A stretch of 64,000 nucleotides of DNA from Syngnathus acus (taxonomy: Eukaryota; Chordata; Actinopteri; Syngnathiformes; Syngnathidae). Positions 52,601 through 64,000 of this stretch are shown here, one piece after another. A program made the position numbers and the translations under genes. The notes below the pieces were generated by a model. That model had not been told where the DNA came from. It worked only from the letters and a program-made list of their open reading frames with translations, and did no database searches. Numbering within the stretch: position 1 is the stretch's first letter; each line of letters opens with the position of its first letter. The stretch lies in NCBI RefSeq assembly GCF_901709675.1, contig NC_051096.1, positions 1,417,001-1,481,000 of the forward strand, written 5' to 3'.

Positions 52601-55600
52601 CTGAGGTCGTTGACGCTCTGGCACGACTTGGCGATGGCCACTTCCAACTCCTCGCTGGTCTCCTTGGCCTGCAGCGACTGCTGCTGGAGCGGGCGCAAAA
52701 CAAGACGGGAGACATTTCACACGCGGCTCCGGAAAACCCAGAAAGGAAAAGCAAGCTCCGTACGGCCTGGGTCCAGGCGTGCAGCAGCTGGCGGGCGTCT
52801 TGGCGGGCCAGCTGGCACAGAGCCAGAATGGCCTGGCGCTGCTGGTGTCCCGTGTACGGCGAGTCGGTGAAATCCTCTGTGCGCTCCACCAGCGCCTCCA
52901 GCCGGCGGCCCACGCCTTCCGACGGCGAGGCGGCCAGCTTGTCGCGCAGGCTCTCCACGCTCGTCTGCCCAAAGCCAATGCAAATATTTCAGTCACCTAC
53001 TTTCTGAGTCTGGTCATTAGATCGCGGGCGGTGGACAAATGCGCTGGATATAGCGCGCACCTTGTAGTCCTTGACGGCATCGCAGATGCTAGCGGGGAGG
53101 ACTGTTTCGGAGCAGCCGCGGGCCTCGGTGACGATGTCCACGACCTGCTCAAGGGCACAGCGCATCCGCTGGAAGACGGCGTCCTTGTTGATGCGCGCCG
53201 ACTCGCAGTCAGGGTGCCTCAGGCAAGTCTGCGGCCGCCAAAGCCAAACGGGTCAAAGGCCTCAGCTCAGCTTCATCCGGACGGCGAGCCTTTTTACCTT
53301 GGAGGCCGTCAACAGCATCATGGTGCATTTCTCCAGCACAGCCCGAGCCGCCGCCATACGGGCTTTCTTCCTCTCGTCTTTCAAGTCCTGCAACAGACAC
53401 GCGGGTGGTCAAAAGTGGCTCCTGCCAATTGTCTCTCGTGCTGCTATGAGGGGACATATCAAAACAAAACGGAAATCCAAAATAACAGAAAAGGATCTCA
53501 CAAAAATAGAACGAGAGGGACACAAATTGCACCTCTCAAAACCCAACTGGGCACGAGGAAGATTTGGCCAAGTGACAAAAGAATCAAACACGCTCTCTCG
53601 GCAATTTAGCACAAAGGCCATGTAATTATTAGTCATTATTTCCTCCCGCTTAGCAGCGACGCATAAAAAGGTGCAAGCTGCTCCCAAAGGGAACTCGACA
53701 CGCAGAGTTGAAGCGTACTCGTCCTCACATTCTGTCTGTCGCCGGTGAGGTGGGCAAAGTCCACCATCTCGTTACCAAACTGGCTGAAGATGTGCACAAA
53801 GTCCTGGAAGGTGCTCACGCACTCCAGATGCTCCAGAGTCACCAGGACCTGCCGCAAGAGAGAGAGAGAACTCTTTCATTAGGGGCTGATATCGGCTGTC
53901 TACATGTGTTGCTACACAGTTTGTGTTCAAATGGCTTGAGGCTATGCTGATGCTAATTTTCCTAGCGTTGAGCTAGCGGAGGCAGTTACCTTGTTGCGCG
54001 ACGCCACTATCTGCTTGATGACGATGCGGTCGGCCAGCACCAAAACCTTTGTGACGGACGACAGCAGCAGCCGGGCGGCCTTCACCATACCCGAGCGGTC
54101 GCTGAACACCGTCACCGAGGGCGAGGGAACAACGCAGACCGGGCCCGGGTCTGTCAGCTGGGCTATGGTGTCCCCTGCAGGACAAGACAAGGCAGAAAGT
54201 CACGTGGGACCAAGAACAACGCACGTGTGGGAGAATTTGCGTGTATCCTGACTCTTTTGTGGCCAACATACCGGCACGGCGCGCCTCGAAGCAGGCGTGT
54301 CCCATCTCGTCCTTGAGCTCATGGTGCTCCAAGGCGATGGCCTCCCCGACGGCGACAAAGCGGCCCACCGCCACGCTGACCGCCTGGCCCACGCGCTGGA
54401 TGGCCACCAGGGTGCGCTCAGACTTTCTGGGACGCTCTTTGTGGTTGATCAGCGTTGTGATCTGGACGGCAAAAGTCAAGTCAGGAGCGCATCGCACAGC
54501 CTTGGCGGAGGCCCGGTAAAAATAGAAGTGGGCGGGAAAGGCCACCCAAGGGTGCTTGACGCAACTCCTACTGAGTCCATCTATTATGTATGCCTCCAGT
54601 CAATGAATCATCACTTGATTATTAATTGCTTGCACACTTATCATTATGCAGAGAAAAGTACCGAAGCTGTTTATGTAAGAAACCAAGTCGCAAACTGCGT
54701 TGAAACTGTTTGGAAACACTTCATACCCGTCTTATCGTATTTTCTGGACTATAAGTCGCTCTGCAGTACAAGTCGCACCAGCCATAAAATGCATAATAAA
54801 GAAGAAAAAAAACATATATAAGTCGCACCGGAGTCGCATTTTTGGGGGTACTTTATTTGACAAAATCCAACATGACATCTACAGACATAAATAGGCAACA
54901 ACAGGCTAAACGATACAGTATGCTAACTTTACATAAACACAAACGAGGAACTGAGAACGTGCCTAACGTAACATATTAACTTTTATTCAAATAACTATAA
55001 CATAAATAACAAGTTTATCAGACCATCAGCGTCAGTCCAAATCATTACATCCATCAAAATCTTTGTCCTCCGTGTATAAACAACGCCGCTGCTGACTCCG
55101 GAAGTACATGTAGCGCTGAGGTCAAACTCATTGTCAGTTGCGGTTTTAATTATTCCACAGGCCTCGTGCGCCCTCATGCAGTTTAAAGTGAAAATAATAT
55201 GTGAAGTGATTAACTATACTCGTGAGTATGTAATATGAATATCTCCTGAGAGTCAGGAACGCATCGCCGGTGTAAATCAGTCGGAAAACAAAAGCAGCTG
55301 GGGAGACGCACGCAGTTAGGACTGGAATGCCGGCAGAAAGCAGACGACACGGCTGACACGGATTGCATTTTTGGACCCTGCTTGTGTCGCGTCCGTAGCT
55401 ACTTTGCACGATTCATCGGTGCTGAACGCTCCCACCATTGTAAGCCGGGACAGCTCTGAGAGCCAAGCCAGAATTTGGAAAGAAAATTGGACGATCTTTG
55501 GCCAATTTCTGCCCAGCAAGAATGTGAGGTATTTATAGTGGGTGTCAGCACAAAACGTATTCCTTTTATTCTCAGTGTATATGCTATTCAATATCTCTTT

Positions 55601-58600
55601 TTTTATTCATTTTTGTGAGCAAGCATGTGCCTGGGTGTGTAAACGCAGGAGGCGCTGATTTGTTTCCTGGCAGCGTTGCCATGCCGCAGTCAGCTTGGCC
55701 GGCCGCTGTGACTTCCCGAACCTTGCCCCGCCGGAGCATTTACGGAAAAAGGACGAGGAACGTCATCTGCCGGGCTGATAAAAGTCCGGGAAGCGGAGGA
55801 AGAGGAGCCGGCCGCAGCTGATAACAAACGAGAGATAAAGCAGCCGAGGGAGGGAACGGTAGATGGATACCCGCGATGGACGACAACGGCGAACGCACGA
55901 TCCGCAAGATACGTAACGGGCTAATACCGCGTGTGCGGCTGAACAAATACGAAGCAGCGCGCGCTCGATTCGCTGCGTCAGATGCGATCTGATTTGAAGC
56001 AAGACAGCAAAGGCGAGCGGGGAATCGATATCCAGCTGGAGCTGGAACCGTGACGGCAAAAGCCTCTCAACGTTCGACACCTGCTTAGCTTAGCGTATCG
56101 CGTTAGCATTACATTAGGCAATGGATAACACAAGAACAGTGTCTTGTATTGTTGATAATGACTATGTGGAAAACTGCATGGAGTTTGGTCCTCATTAACA
56201 CTAATCGTTTGGATTAGACCTGGTTTTTGGACCTTGAACTGAAATTCCAATGAAACCCAAACAAACCAACCAACAAAACAAGAGTTGGTCCAAACAAGCT
56301 GCTCACATGTCGTCCCTTGTGTCGTCTTTCTACAGAGCGGAGTTTAATGAGCGGGTAATTCAATAAAGTCCTCGGCAGGATCGGCCCGACCGCTTGCCAA
56401 CTCAGCCTTGGAGAACATTCCATCAGTCATCGGGATGGCTAATTACAAGTAATGGAGAAATAATAGCACGCGGCTTCCCACAGCGATAGAATGCTCGGCT
56501 GAAGAAAAGGATCAGCAAGAGAAAGCAGCCCGGCCCAGACACAAAAGCCGACTGGCGTGACTCTCCACCACTACTTATAAAGAGTTCGCCTCGAGGAAAC
56601 GCTCTCGCCTCTCGGCTTGTGCTTTTCAGAAAGATAAAACCCCCAGACAAAAGTGAATGACGGCGTCAATTCATCAAGATAAACATCAGAACCAGAGTTA
56701 AGCCTCCAAGGACGAAGACGACTTGGGCTGCTTCAGGCCTGTAAAGCACTCGAGAGACTTTTGACCCTCGACAGTACGCATGGGCTGGAAACATGAGAAG
56801 GAAGGCCCCTCCCAGTGGATGAATTCAGGCGTTCATCTGACTCAATTTCAGTGAAACTCGTGTCAGGGGCAGACTTTCCAAAGGTGCACTGCTCAAAGTT
56901 GCTTCCTCTCTCGATCGGCTCGTTATTTATAGAAAGTGGGTGACTCGTTTATTGATAGTTTGTCCGAGCCCCCCCCCCGTTATCTGGCCCACAAATAGTG
57001 ACGAGACGGGACGGAGTGTCTGATATGATCTTACATGCCGAGGTTGGATGATGTCCACTCACAGAAGCGCCACATTATCACCCAGCTGATAAAACGCTAT
57101 CTCTCCTCGGCAGGTTCCAGAATCACAACAAAGGACGACGGCCGCTGCACTTTTTCTCCTTCAACACTCCGAACGCAGAGGTTTGTCTCATGTCATGACA
57201 CCTGTCGCCTTTGGCTCGGCTTTCATGCCGCCGCCTAGCTAATGAGTTAAAGTTAAAATCCCAATGATCATCACACACGCATCTGGGTGTGGTGAAATTT
57301 GTCCTCTGCATTTAACCCATCCCCGAGGGAGCAGTGAGCAGCAGCGGTGCTGCGTCCGGGAATCATTTGGTAATCTAACCCCCCAATTCCAACCCTTAAT
57401 GCTGAGTGCCGAGCAGGGAGGCAATGGGTCTCATTTTTATAGTCTTAGGTATGACCCGACTGGGGTTTGAACCCACTACCTTCCAGTCTCCGGGCGGACA
57501 CTCTCCCACGAGGCCACCGAGCTGGAGTTGATCGGGGCACAGCGGAGGGACTGAGATTAAAGATTGAGAGGCCTGCAAGGCGAGCCATTCTGCGATGGGA
57601 AACAAAATGAGGAAAGCGGATGTCGTCCATCGATGTCGTCCATAAGCACGGCCGCGGTCACAAAGAGCGCTAACGTAGCTAGCAGCAAATGACAACTGTC
57701 TGAGCTGTCTCATCTCATTCCTTGCAAACGGTTGACAGAGACTGAAAGTTGAGGGAGAGTGGGGGGCGGGGCTTGGGGGCAAAGAGCCACAGCACTACAT
57801 TAGCCGCCACAACCCAGCTGATAAAGAGCACTTCCTGTCTATCTGATGAGTGGAAATGGACGACTCGCAACTGTGACGCCATGTCGCCATCAGATAAGTC
57901 GCATCTTTCTCGATAGTTGCACTGTACCTGCGCCGTGCCAGCGTTTTCGCACCAACAACAGAACGATGATCATGAATGCTTTCATCACTGCAATCCAGGG
58001 ATGGGACCAAGTCACACATGTGCAAGTCTCAAGTAAGTCTCAAGTCTTAACCTTCATGTCTCAAGTAAGTCCCAAGTCATTTTTTTCTTGGGCAAGTCAA
58101 GTCAAGTCCTTAAATAGGTCAAGTCAAGTCCAAGTCAAGTTAAGTGTCGTTTTTATTTATTAACTTGCTCCATATTAAATTATATTTACTTAATTCAGTT
58201 TCATCATCATATTCATTGCATTAAAGCTATATACACATACCTATTTAGATAAATGAAAAGCACTTACTTGGCAGAATGGCTCTTCAAATGGCGGACAAAG
58301 TTTGAAGTTGTCGTCTGGCTGCCCGAAATGTTTTTGTTGCATATCTCGCACTGTGCTGTCCGTCTTTTGCCGTCATAAAAGTAACTGCGATAGCCAAAGG
58401 TGATGACTCGCGGTACCGCTCGCGCAGACATGTTTGCGCATGTCTGATATAAAGGGGCGTGACTCTCCAATAAACACGTTCGGTAGGTAGAGAGGGAACG
58501 ACTGATTGATTGACAGGGTAGTGATCCAATCATGACAACGCCATTCTCAGCCTGCGCTCCTACCGAATTATCGATATTATTTTTTTTAATGTATTATTAA

Positions 58601-61600
58601 TTTTATATTCAATCTGAAAACTTAAACTAAATAACACTGAAGTCATTCAAGTCATCGTGTCTCAAATCAAGTCAAGTCACGAGTCTTTAACTTCCAAATC
58701 AAAGTCGAGTCTCAAGTTTTTTTCATTTTTTGTCAAGTCACAAGTCATCAAAACAGCGACTCGAGTCGACTCGAGTCCAAGTCACAGTGACTCGAGTTCC
58801 CATCTCTGCTGCAATCACAGCTTTTTTTTTTTTTTGCATAAAAATAATGGCCTGACAAGGATTTTATGAACCCACTTTGACGCCATTCGCACGTTGCGGG
58901 ATCAAACGAGGATGGGCAAAAACGAGCTGATCAGCGTGTCCGCTAAAGTACGCCAATTGCTGGAAGCTGTTGGCTTGCCGACCGGACGAGAAAACAATGC
59001 GCCTTGGCAACGCTGGAGATAAGCGAGAACCCTCGGTCGCTCTGATTCACTGGCCCGCCGGAAAAACACACTTTTCACGACCAAGTGCATGGAGTCGATG
59101 GAGCCTTTTATCAGCACTTAACGAGAGGCAAAAGAATCGATGGCGACTCCAGGGATGTGAGCGTCGCCGACAGCGAGCGCTTCACACTTTCGGCTGCGAA
59201 AACAAAGATGCACGGACGGAGAAAGATCACCTGCCTGGTAATAGCGCGCTGCCTATGTCATCGCCCAACCAGCCAATCAGATCCCAGCTTGAGCACTTTT
59301 GCAGCTACCAAGCTATTCTGAAGCCTCCCGCGTGCTTGGTCCGGACATTTCGCTTTTAAAAGGCAAAATAAAGAACATATAGCGAGGTCGACTCGCAATA
59401 CAACAATTACATATGAATGAAAAAATCAAATCCAAATACAATTAAAGCAAAAGAAAAAACCTCCTGAAAATTGAATGACTTTGTTGGTGTAAATAAGGCT
59501 ATGGATGGCGTTGATCTGCGCCGCACATCCCTCCGCTTTCTGTTGACGCAAAGCAAACAAGCGCGCATTCCAAAGCGCAAAGACACACAAACCCCGCCAG
59601 CGCATTGGCACTACAGTACACACAAAAGGACGACTGTCTCGGGAACGACTGTCTCGAGAACGACAGCGGCCTTGAACGGCAGCGCGGGAACGCGCGTGAC
59701 GAGGCCGCTTTGGCTTTCCGCGGCGAAAGAACGGCTTATGCGGGAATTGGAGGGACAAAAACAAATGTGGAAGCTCCGCGCAAATCGCATCCTGGAAGCT
59801 TTTGTCGGGACTTAAAAATATGCAATCCAATTTGAGTCACACGACAAAACAACAAGCCTCGTAATCGCTTCTCTTGATGATGTGCAAGGGGTGGGCGTGT
59901 CGTCAAATATGGGCCCATTTAGCTGAATATCGCACTACCAAACTTCAGACATCAAGTGAGCACGACTTGATGCTAAAATACTTGGGCAGAGGGCTCATTT
60001 GATGGGCCCAATTATTCTGGAAAAAAGCCAAGCAAATCCCTGTCACAGCCGTTTAGCTGTTCTCCCATCTGATCAAACTCCAAACACCTCGTGAGAGCCT
60101 GAGACCACCGATAAAAGCCTCCACGTTAGCAAGGCTTTGACGCCGCTGCCATTCTCTCTACGTGAGGTCTAATTACATCCCAGCTGGTACGCTACCATTG
60201 GTATGGAGATGCAGCGGCGGCGGCGACATCGGTTGAAACAAAACAAAAAAAAACCCAGAGTGACTTCCTGTAGCCCGAGGCTTTGGTGGGACAAAAAAAA
60301 AAAGCAAAAGGCCTCCTCAGTGTTGCAAATAAGAAGTGAAAAGTCATGTGGTTAAAGGCAAGCTGAGAAGGGGCGGGCAGGAAGTGCAAAAAGGGGAAAT
60401 GGAAGCACAAAGAATCAATAAAAATGCGTCTATAGAGCAAAGCTGGGTGGGACAGCGTTCATGTGCCGTGCATATCCGGCGTGCGTGTGCAAAGGCGGGA
60501 GTCGCCCGCCGGGCTCGGGAGGGATCACGCCTGATAAGGGGACTCGGGAATAGCAACGGAAAAAGACAGCAGAAGGATCAGACGAGATGGCAGATTTTCT
60601 CATTTCCTGCCTGATAGACATCAAACGCCGCAACAACACAAAAAGTCCACCTTAAGAAAGCCATTGGCCCTTTAAGCTCCGATGCCTTGGCAATTTTGTC
60701 AATGTTGCTTTGTTTGCCTTCTCTTCACGTTACAAATGTGTCACTGACAAGCTTTCGGACGGCTAATTCCAAATGCTTACTTCTCTCACTTCTGACTGAA
60801 TGACGTCATTCAAAAAAAGCAGTCCTTGGAAAATATTCTCTTTGCAATATCTGTTGCTACGGAAACGGAGGAAAGAAAGGTAGGAATAAAAAAAATATCT
60901 TTGAAGCACAATAAAATAAATGCTGCAAGGAATTATTAAAAGTAATTCAAGTCGTTTCAACCATGCAAAAAGCATCTTTAAATTCCGCGGCATAAATAGG
61001 ATTAAAATCTATCGTTTTACGATGAATAAATCCGCTTACGGTTGGCGTCACCTCCGTATACTCAAACTTGTTCCAGTAGATGTGTGAATGCTAAAAGTCA
61101 AGCATTTATACACACGTGGTTGGGTTAGTTTGGGTTAGCAAGGGTCAAGCGTTACATCCAAAACGTGAATGCTGAGTAAATGCTGAGCTTCAAACCGTCA
61201 CACTACCCCGCCCCCACCCAAAAAATACTCCTCGTGAATGCTGAGAGTCAAGCATTAACATGTTTGGGAACTTTGAGTTCAGCAGTCACACGCATGTTAC
61301 AAGTCAGAACGGTGGATACATGCTGTGTGTTGAGCATTCGCCTCCAATCGGCGTGCGTGGAATGTTGCAAACTTTCCGGAAACTTTTTAGCAGGCACACG
61401 CAAAAAAAGGTGCATTTGTGCGTGCGCCTAGTTGTTAGTAAAATGCACACGATGTGTTACGTTATGCAATCTTGCAGGTTCTGCCCAACAACAGACCAGC
61501 GTGAGCACGAAAAAAAAAAGTCTCATGTGCTTCACTCACGCTTTCACCGGAGAAACACAACAACAATTAAAGTGCGCGCGCGCTCCTATACGACAAGACA

Positions 61601-61732
61601 AAAAACATGGCAAAACACGCAAAGTTGCCGCGCGGACTTTACCTGAGACACAAGCGGGATCAGCGTCTGCTCCACCGAGCGAGTTTTGATTTCCAGGCCG
61701 GAGTCCAAGTTGCCGCACGGAGGCGAAGCCAT
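49617..61732 (-). CDS. ctnnal1: Alpha-catulin (catenin alpha-like 1)
   Basis: Alpha-catulin is a vinculin/alpha-catenin family scaffold linked to Rho (Lbc/ARHGEF1) and NF-kB signalling. Nineteen minus-strand exons: 61732-61643, 54461-54272, 54174-53990, 53848-53729, 53387-53298, 53228-53061, 52964-52764, 52683-52594, 52496-52338, 52267-52175, 51710-51560, 51391-51354, 51266-51216, 51127-50973, 50902-50854, 50515-50459, 50226-50107, 50041-49961 and 49790-49617, totalling 2262 bp (753 aa, close to human 734). Landmarks: SGLEIKTRSVEQTL, ITTLINHKERPRKSERTL, AIQRVGQAVSVAVGRFV, AARLLLSSVTKVLVLADR, TFQDFVHIFSQFGNEMVDFAHL, LEKCTMMLLTASKTCLRHP, VERTEDFTDSPYT, GTEPLEITCVHAQETF, ENLDVFCEAWESQLADV and SMAYNMYLFTRGEGLLKT. 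The N-terminus (MASPPCGNLDSGLE) lacks the Gly-rich human extension. Intron 1 is 7.2 kb and full of repeats. The exon 8 acceptor is a CAGCAGCAG run, so its start can shift by 3 or 6 bp. Confidence 0.96.
54735..55200. mobile_element. MITE-like element of the 'actataagtcgcacc' type, right end uncertain
   Basis: It begins after a TA with TCGTATTTTCTGGACTATAA and then repeats agtcgcacc (near 54771 and 54822). This closely resembles the block at 63432 (CCGTATTTTCC..ataaggcgcacc). No clear inverted right end was found, so the boundary near 55200 is approximate. It lies about 270 bp from ctnnal1 exon 2. Confidence 0.5.
57246..57524 (-). mobile_element. Full-length tRNA-derived SINE
   Basis: Read on the minus strand, the head is tRNA-like. 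A box-A-like TGGCCTCGTGG is at 57517-57507 and box B GGTTCAAAC at 57473-57465, spaced as in a pol III internal promoter. The body matches 11890-12143. It ends in a short TTTAAC repeat tail at about 57246-57257. It is not a functional tRNA because no cloverleaf closes around it. Confidence 0.88.
57988..58816 (-). mobile_element. hAT-type nonautonomous element, copy 2 (813 bp), with 8-bp target duplication
   Basis: The element spans 57996-58808, flanked by identical ctgcaatc at 57988-57995 and 58809-58816. Termini are CAGGGATGGGACCAAGTCAC on the left and CAGAGATGGGAACTCGAGTC read inward from the right, matching copy 1 at 19806-20831 in reverse orientation. The arms are made of CAAGTCAAGTC-type repeats. 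Unlike copy 1, it keeps an intact BED-finger frame. It lies in ctnnal1 intron 1. Confidence 0.93.
58264..58533 (-). CDS. BED zinc-finger frame inside hAT copy 2, ending at a splice donor
   Basis: An 89-residue frame starting MIGSLPCQSIS. After a non-conserved leader it reads GYRSYFYDGKRRTAQCEICN, with CEIC as the C-x2-C pair and a C-terminal HLKSH histidine pair, a BED-type fold used by hAT transposases to bind transposon ends. The frame closes with TAA, but that TAA is part of GCCAA|GTAAGTG, a consensus donor, so this is probably the 5' exon of a longer transposase whose rest was deleted. It is on the same strand as ctnnal1. Whether it is ever transcribed is unknown. Confidence 0.55.
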   Translation of the reverse strand: MIGSLPCQSISRSLSTYRTCLLESHAPLYQTCANMSARAVPRVITFGYRSYFYDGKRRTAQCEICNKNISGSQTTTSNFVRHLKSHSAK

Positions 61733-63430
61733 GCTCGCACGACCTCCCGCCGAACCGAGCAGCGGCTCCCGGCCAGCCTCAGTAACCGCGCGACGCCGCC
61801 GACTTCACCGCTGATCTCAGGGGGAGTGTCGGGAGTCCGATTTGCGGTTGCTGCTCCCCGCTCGATTTGGGGCAACTGCGGCTTCGAGCCAAACCAGTGC
61901 CTGCAAGTTGACGGCTGGAGGCGGAGTGCGGACTGCAGCTCACCAAGAGAACACCGCCACTCCTGTGGGCAAGCACGTGCACGAGCGCGCACACATGCAC
62001 GCTCGCGTTCAAACACGCTGCTCGAAGTGAACGTGTGCAACCTTGTGCAGCGTGACCACAATGAGAATGTTCCGCCGGATAAATTTACAGTTACATCTCA
62101 TATCTGTTCCGAACCACCAAAAAGTAGCATTTAAAATGCTTGCATTTTTTTTGTATCCCGTCCAGAATACTTAAAAAAGGGGGGGAAATAATTGGTTAAT
62201 CTTTTCCAGTCCCACGCTGTCTAAATCTACGTGATGAAAACAAACTAGCTCGATAATGTACGCGTCGTTCTTTGAATGCAGGTCTACCGCTTAAGGGTGT
62301 CAGCCCTAAAAGCTAAAGAAAAAGCCAAATGAGGCCTGCAGAGTTGATTCTTTGACACTGGTGAGCTTTGCATGACGGGAGAGGTCACAAGACATGTCGG
62401 CGGCCATGCTGGCGACAGTTTGAGGCCTTTTTTTGTGCTCTGTTTGCACCTTTGTGACACACAGCCACTATGTATTGCAAAGCCCGCAGCGAGGCTTCTT
62501 GTTCACATGCACGCACACGTATGTCAGGGCATGCAATGTGTCGTGCCGCTACCGCTAACGAGATAATATCGACACGTTTTCTCTGGTGTTAATCGGCCTT
62601 CGGGTGCCCTTGCGTGAGCATCACCATGATGATAAGGAGCTCGTTGTGCGAACCGTGCAGTTTGTGCCGTTCCACCCGCGACCGTTCCGTTCACGGTCCG
62701 ACAGTTTGGAGAGCCACACGCAGATAAGAAAAGCGGATAGGTCGCCGTGTGTGGCCGGGAAATTGTTTCATTTTTGCGCTGGGAATTTGCAAAATGTGCA
62801 ATCATCTGTTAGCATTCTACCGACCTAAAATGCATGTAAACTCAAACTATTTTTTTTTTCATTAAAGACTTATCATTTAAATAAAGGTCTGGTTTTTGGG
62901 AGAAATTTGCCATCCCGCCACAAAGATCAATGGAATTTGGTAGCCATGTCTTTGCCTTTGCCAACAGGGAGGTTGCTGTGGAAATGCTCACCTTCATTAA
63001 CACGGGCGTGAAAGCACTTGTTTTATCTCCTACGTCAGCTTATTTGCGTCTGCTACGGGAGCGTGAAAAAAGAACCACTTTGAGGCTCACCGGGTGTTGA
63101 CAGGCACCTGCAGCTCAACTCTGGATGCAGCCACGTTAGTTTGTTGGCAATCATAAATAACATTCCAATGCAGCAGCAACTGGATTGGAGTCACACTAAT
63201 GAGGAACGGGTCATTTATTTGCCACGTTGTCGCCACCTCAGGCACAAATGGGCTCATTTAAAGCAAAACAGCAAAAAATTCAAAATAACAGCGTCTCCGT
63301 TTCCGCTGTTGCATCATCAGCGGCATACTGATGACGACGTTTAGCAGCCGACCGGGCGCTGTGTAAAAGCAAACACCAGACATGGTAATGGTTGCACAAA
63401 CATGCTATTTTGGGGGGTCTGCTGAAAAGT
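61733..63430. promoter_or_regulatory. ctnnal1 promoter and upstream intergenic sequence
   Basis: The about 300 bp above the start codon (61733-62030) are GC- and CpG-rich (gccgaaccgagc, gcgacgccgccgac), a probable CpG-island promoter without a TATA box. Beyond about 62100 the sequence is AT-richer and I recognise nothing except a poly-T near 62851. Confidence 0.5.
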
Positions 63431-64000
63431 ACCGTATTTTCCGCCCTAAAAGGCGCACCGGGTTATAAGGCGCACCTTCAATGAACGGCCCATTTTAAAA
63501 CTTTGTCCATATATAAGGCGCACCGGCTTATAAGGCGCATAAAATAGAAGCTATACTGCATCAAACTGAGGTTGACTAGGGTTGCGGTATGCATCCACTA
63601 GCCAATAACCAACGAGCCCTCTATAAACAATCGCGTTTCTCAAACGATCTCCTATAAAATGATCAGAACTGACTAAAGTTCGATCTAACGCATTGGTACT
63701 ACTTACCTATGTTTCCCTTCCATATCGATCCGTAGATTTACTCGAAACATTAACAGAGCAGCCTATTTTGACATGAAATAGCCTGGTACGTATAGCAGCT
63801 ATCGCAATAGCATTAGCCATCCGCAAAGTCTCACGAGCCTCACCTCGCAATCTCCCATGAGCCTCAGCAAAGTGTAAACAATCGCGTTTCTCAAACGATC
63901 TCCTATAAAATGATCGGAACTGACTAAAGTTCGATCTAACGCATTGGTACTACTTACCTATGTTTCCCTTCCATATCGATCCGTAGATTTACTCGAAACA
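63430..64000 (+). mobile_element. 'ataaggcgcacc' MITE-like element running off the right edge
   Basis: It starts after TA with CCGTATTTTCCGCCC and contains repeated taaggcgca motifs (near 63466, 63516 and 63530). It resembles the block at 54735. The right end is outside the window. It carries the tandem repeat at 63624. Confidence 0.55.
63624..64000 (+). repeat. Tandem repeat, period 251 bp, almost identical copies, cut by the window end
   Basis: The segment beginning taaacaatcgcgtttctc at 63624 recurs at 63875 and matches to the last base at 64000 (126 bp compared). I saw one difference, gatcagaac versus gatcggaac. The second copy continues beyond the window, so the number of units is unknown. 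Confidence 0.9.

Larger units (their letters stand above)
54462..61642. other. ctnnal1 intron 1: repeats, no additional gene
   Basis: 7181 bp. Contains a MITE-like block from about 54735, GC-rich sequence near 55640-55960, a complete SINE (57246-57524), hAT copy 2 (57996-58808), a poly-T at 58811-58834, CpG-rich patches at 59600-59720 and 61600-61642, and short imperfect repeats of a GTGAATGCT..GTCAAGCATT motif at 61083-61260. No frame in it shows a recognised domain apart from the BED finger of the hAT element. Confidence 0.6.

Noticed and set aside
57246-57524. Possible tRNA gene because of A- and B-box-like motifs
   Set aside because: The boxes belong to the head of a SINE whose body recurs at 11890-12143; no cloverleaf or mature tRNA end is present.

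Overview
The window is nuclear DNA from a vertebrate, almost certainly a teleost (ray-finned) fish. The coding genes are vertebrate, with GT..AG introns of mostly 60-700 bp. The repeats (hAT-type MITEs, tRNA-derived SINEs, an L2-type 3' tail, many CA/TG microsatellites) are the kind seen in compact fish genomes. I see no bacterial, organellar or plasmid features, no CRISPR array, and no stand-alone tRNA or rRNA gene. The species cannot be named from the sequence alone.

Layout: (1) 1-4774, minus strand: most of nfyc, the histone-fold gamma subunit of the CCAAT-binding factor NF-Y, running off the left edge; its upstream region extends to about 13.5 kb and ends in a GC-rich, CCAAT-rich promoter-like zone. 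(2) 14048-19398, minus: an unnamed nuclear-type zinc-finger protein with 14 tandem heptads in its C-terminal half. (3) 21303-23654, minus: rprd1a, an RNA polymerase II CTD-interacting protein. (4) 24553-25959, minus: epsilon-tubulin (tube1) in a single uninterrupted exon. (5) 32634-37644, plus: ndrg1, with two alternative N-terminal exons. (6) 39370-41192, minus: ccn4 (WISP1), convergent with ndrg1. (7) 47534-48614, plus: abitram. (8) 49617-61732, minus: ctnnal1 (alpha-catulin), convergent with abitram, with a 7.2-kb repeat-rich first intron. Exon structures for rprd1a, ndrg1, ccn4, abitram and ctnnal1 were assembled by hand from splice sites; every total is an exact multiple of three.

The genes are housekeeping or signalling genes and do not form one pathway. 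From general knowledge of human gene order, the ndrg1-ccn4 pair corresponds to 8q24 and the abitram-ctnnal1 pair to 9q31, so the window joins two conserved syntenic pairs.

Most non-genic content is transposon-derived. The best-resolved elements are two copies of one hAT-type family (19806-20831 and 57996-58808), each with a perfect 8-bp target duplication. One copy carries a BED zinc-finger reading frame ending at a splice donor. Other points worth a second look are the intronless tube1, the heptad array that is open on both strands, the TG tracts abutting ndrg1 acceptors, competing splice donors in rprd1a, the CCAAT cluster near nfyc, and a nearly identical 251-bp tandem repeat at the right edge. 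I found no convincing wholly new system.
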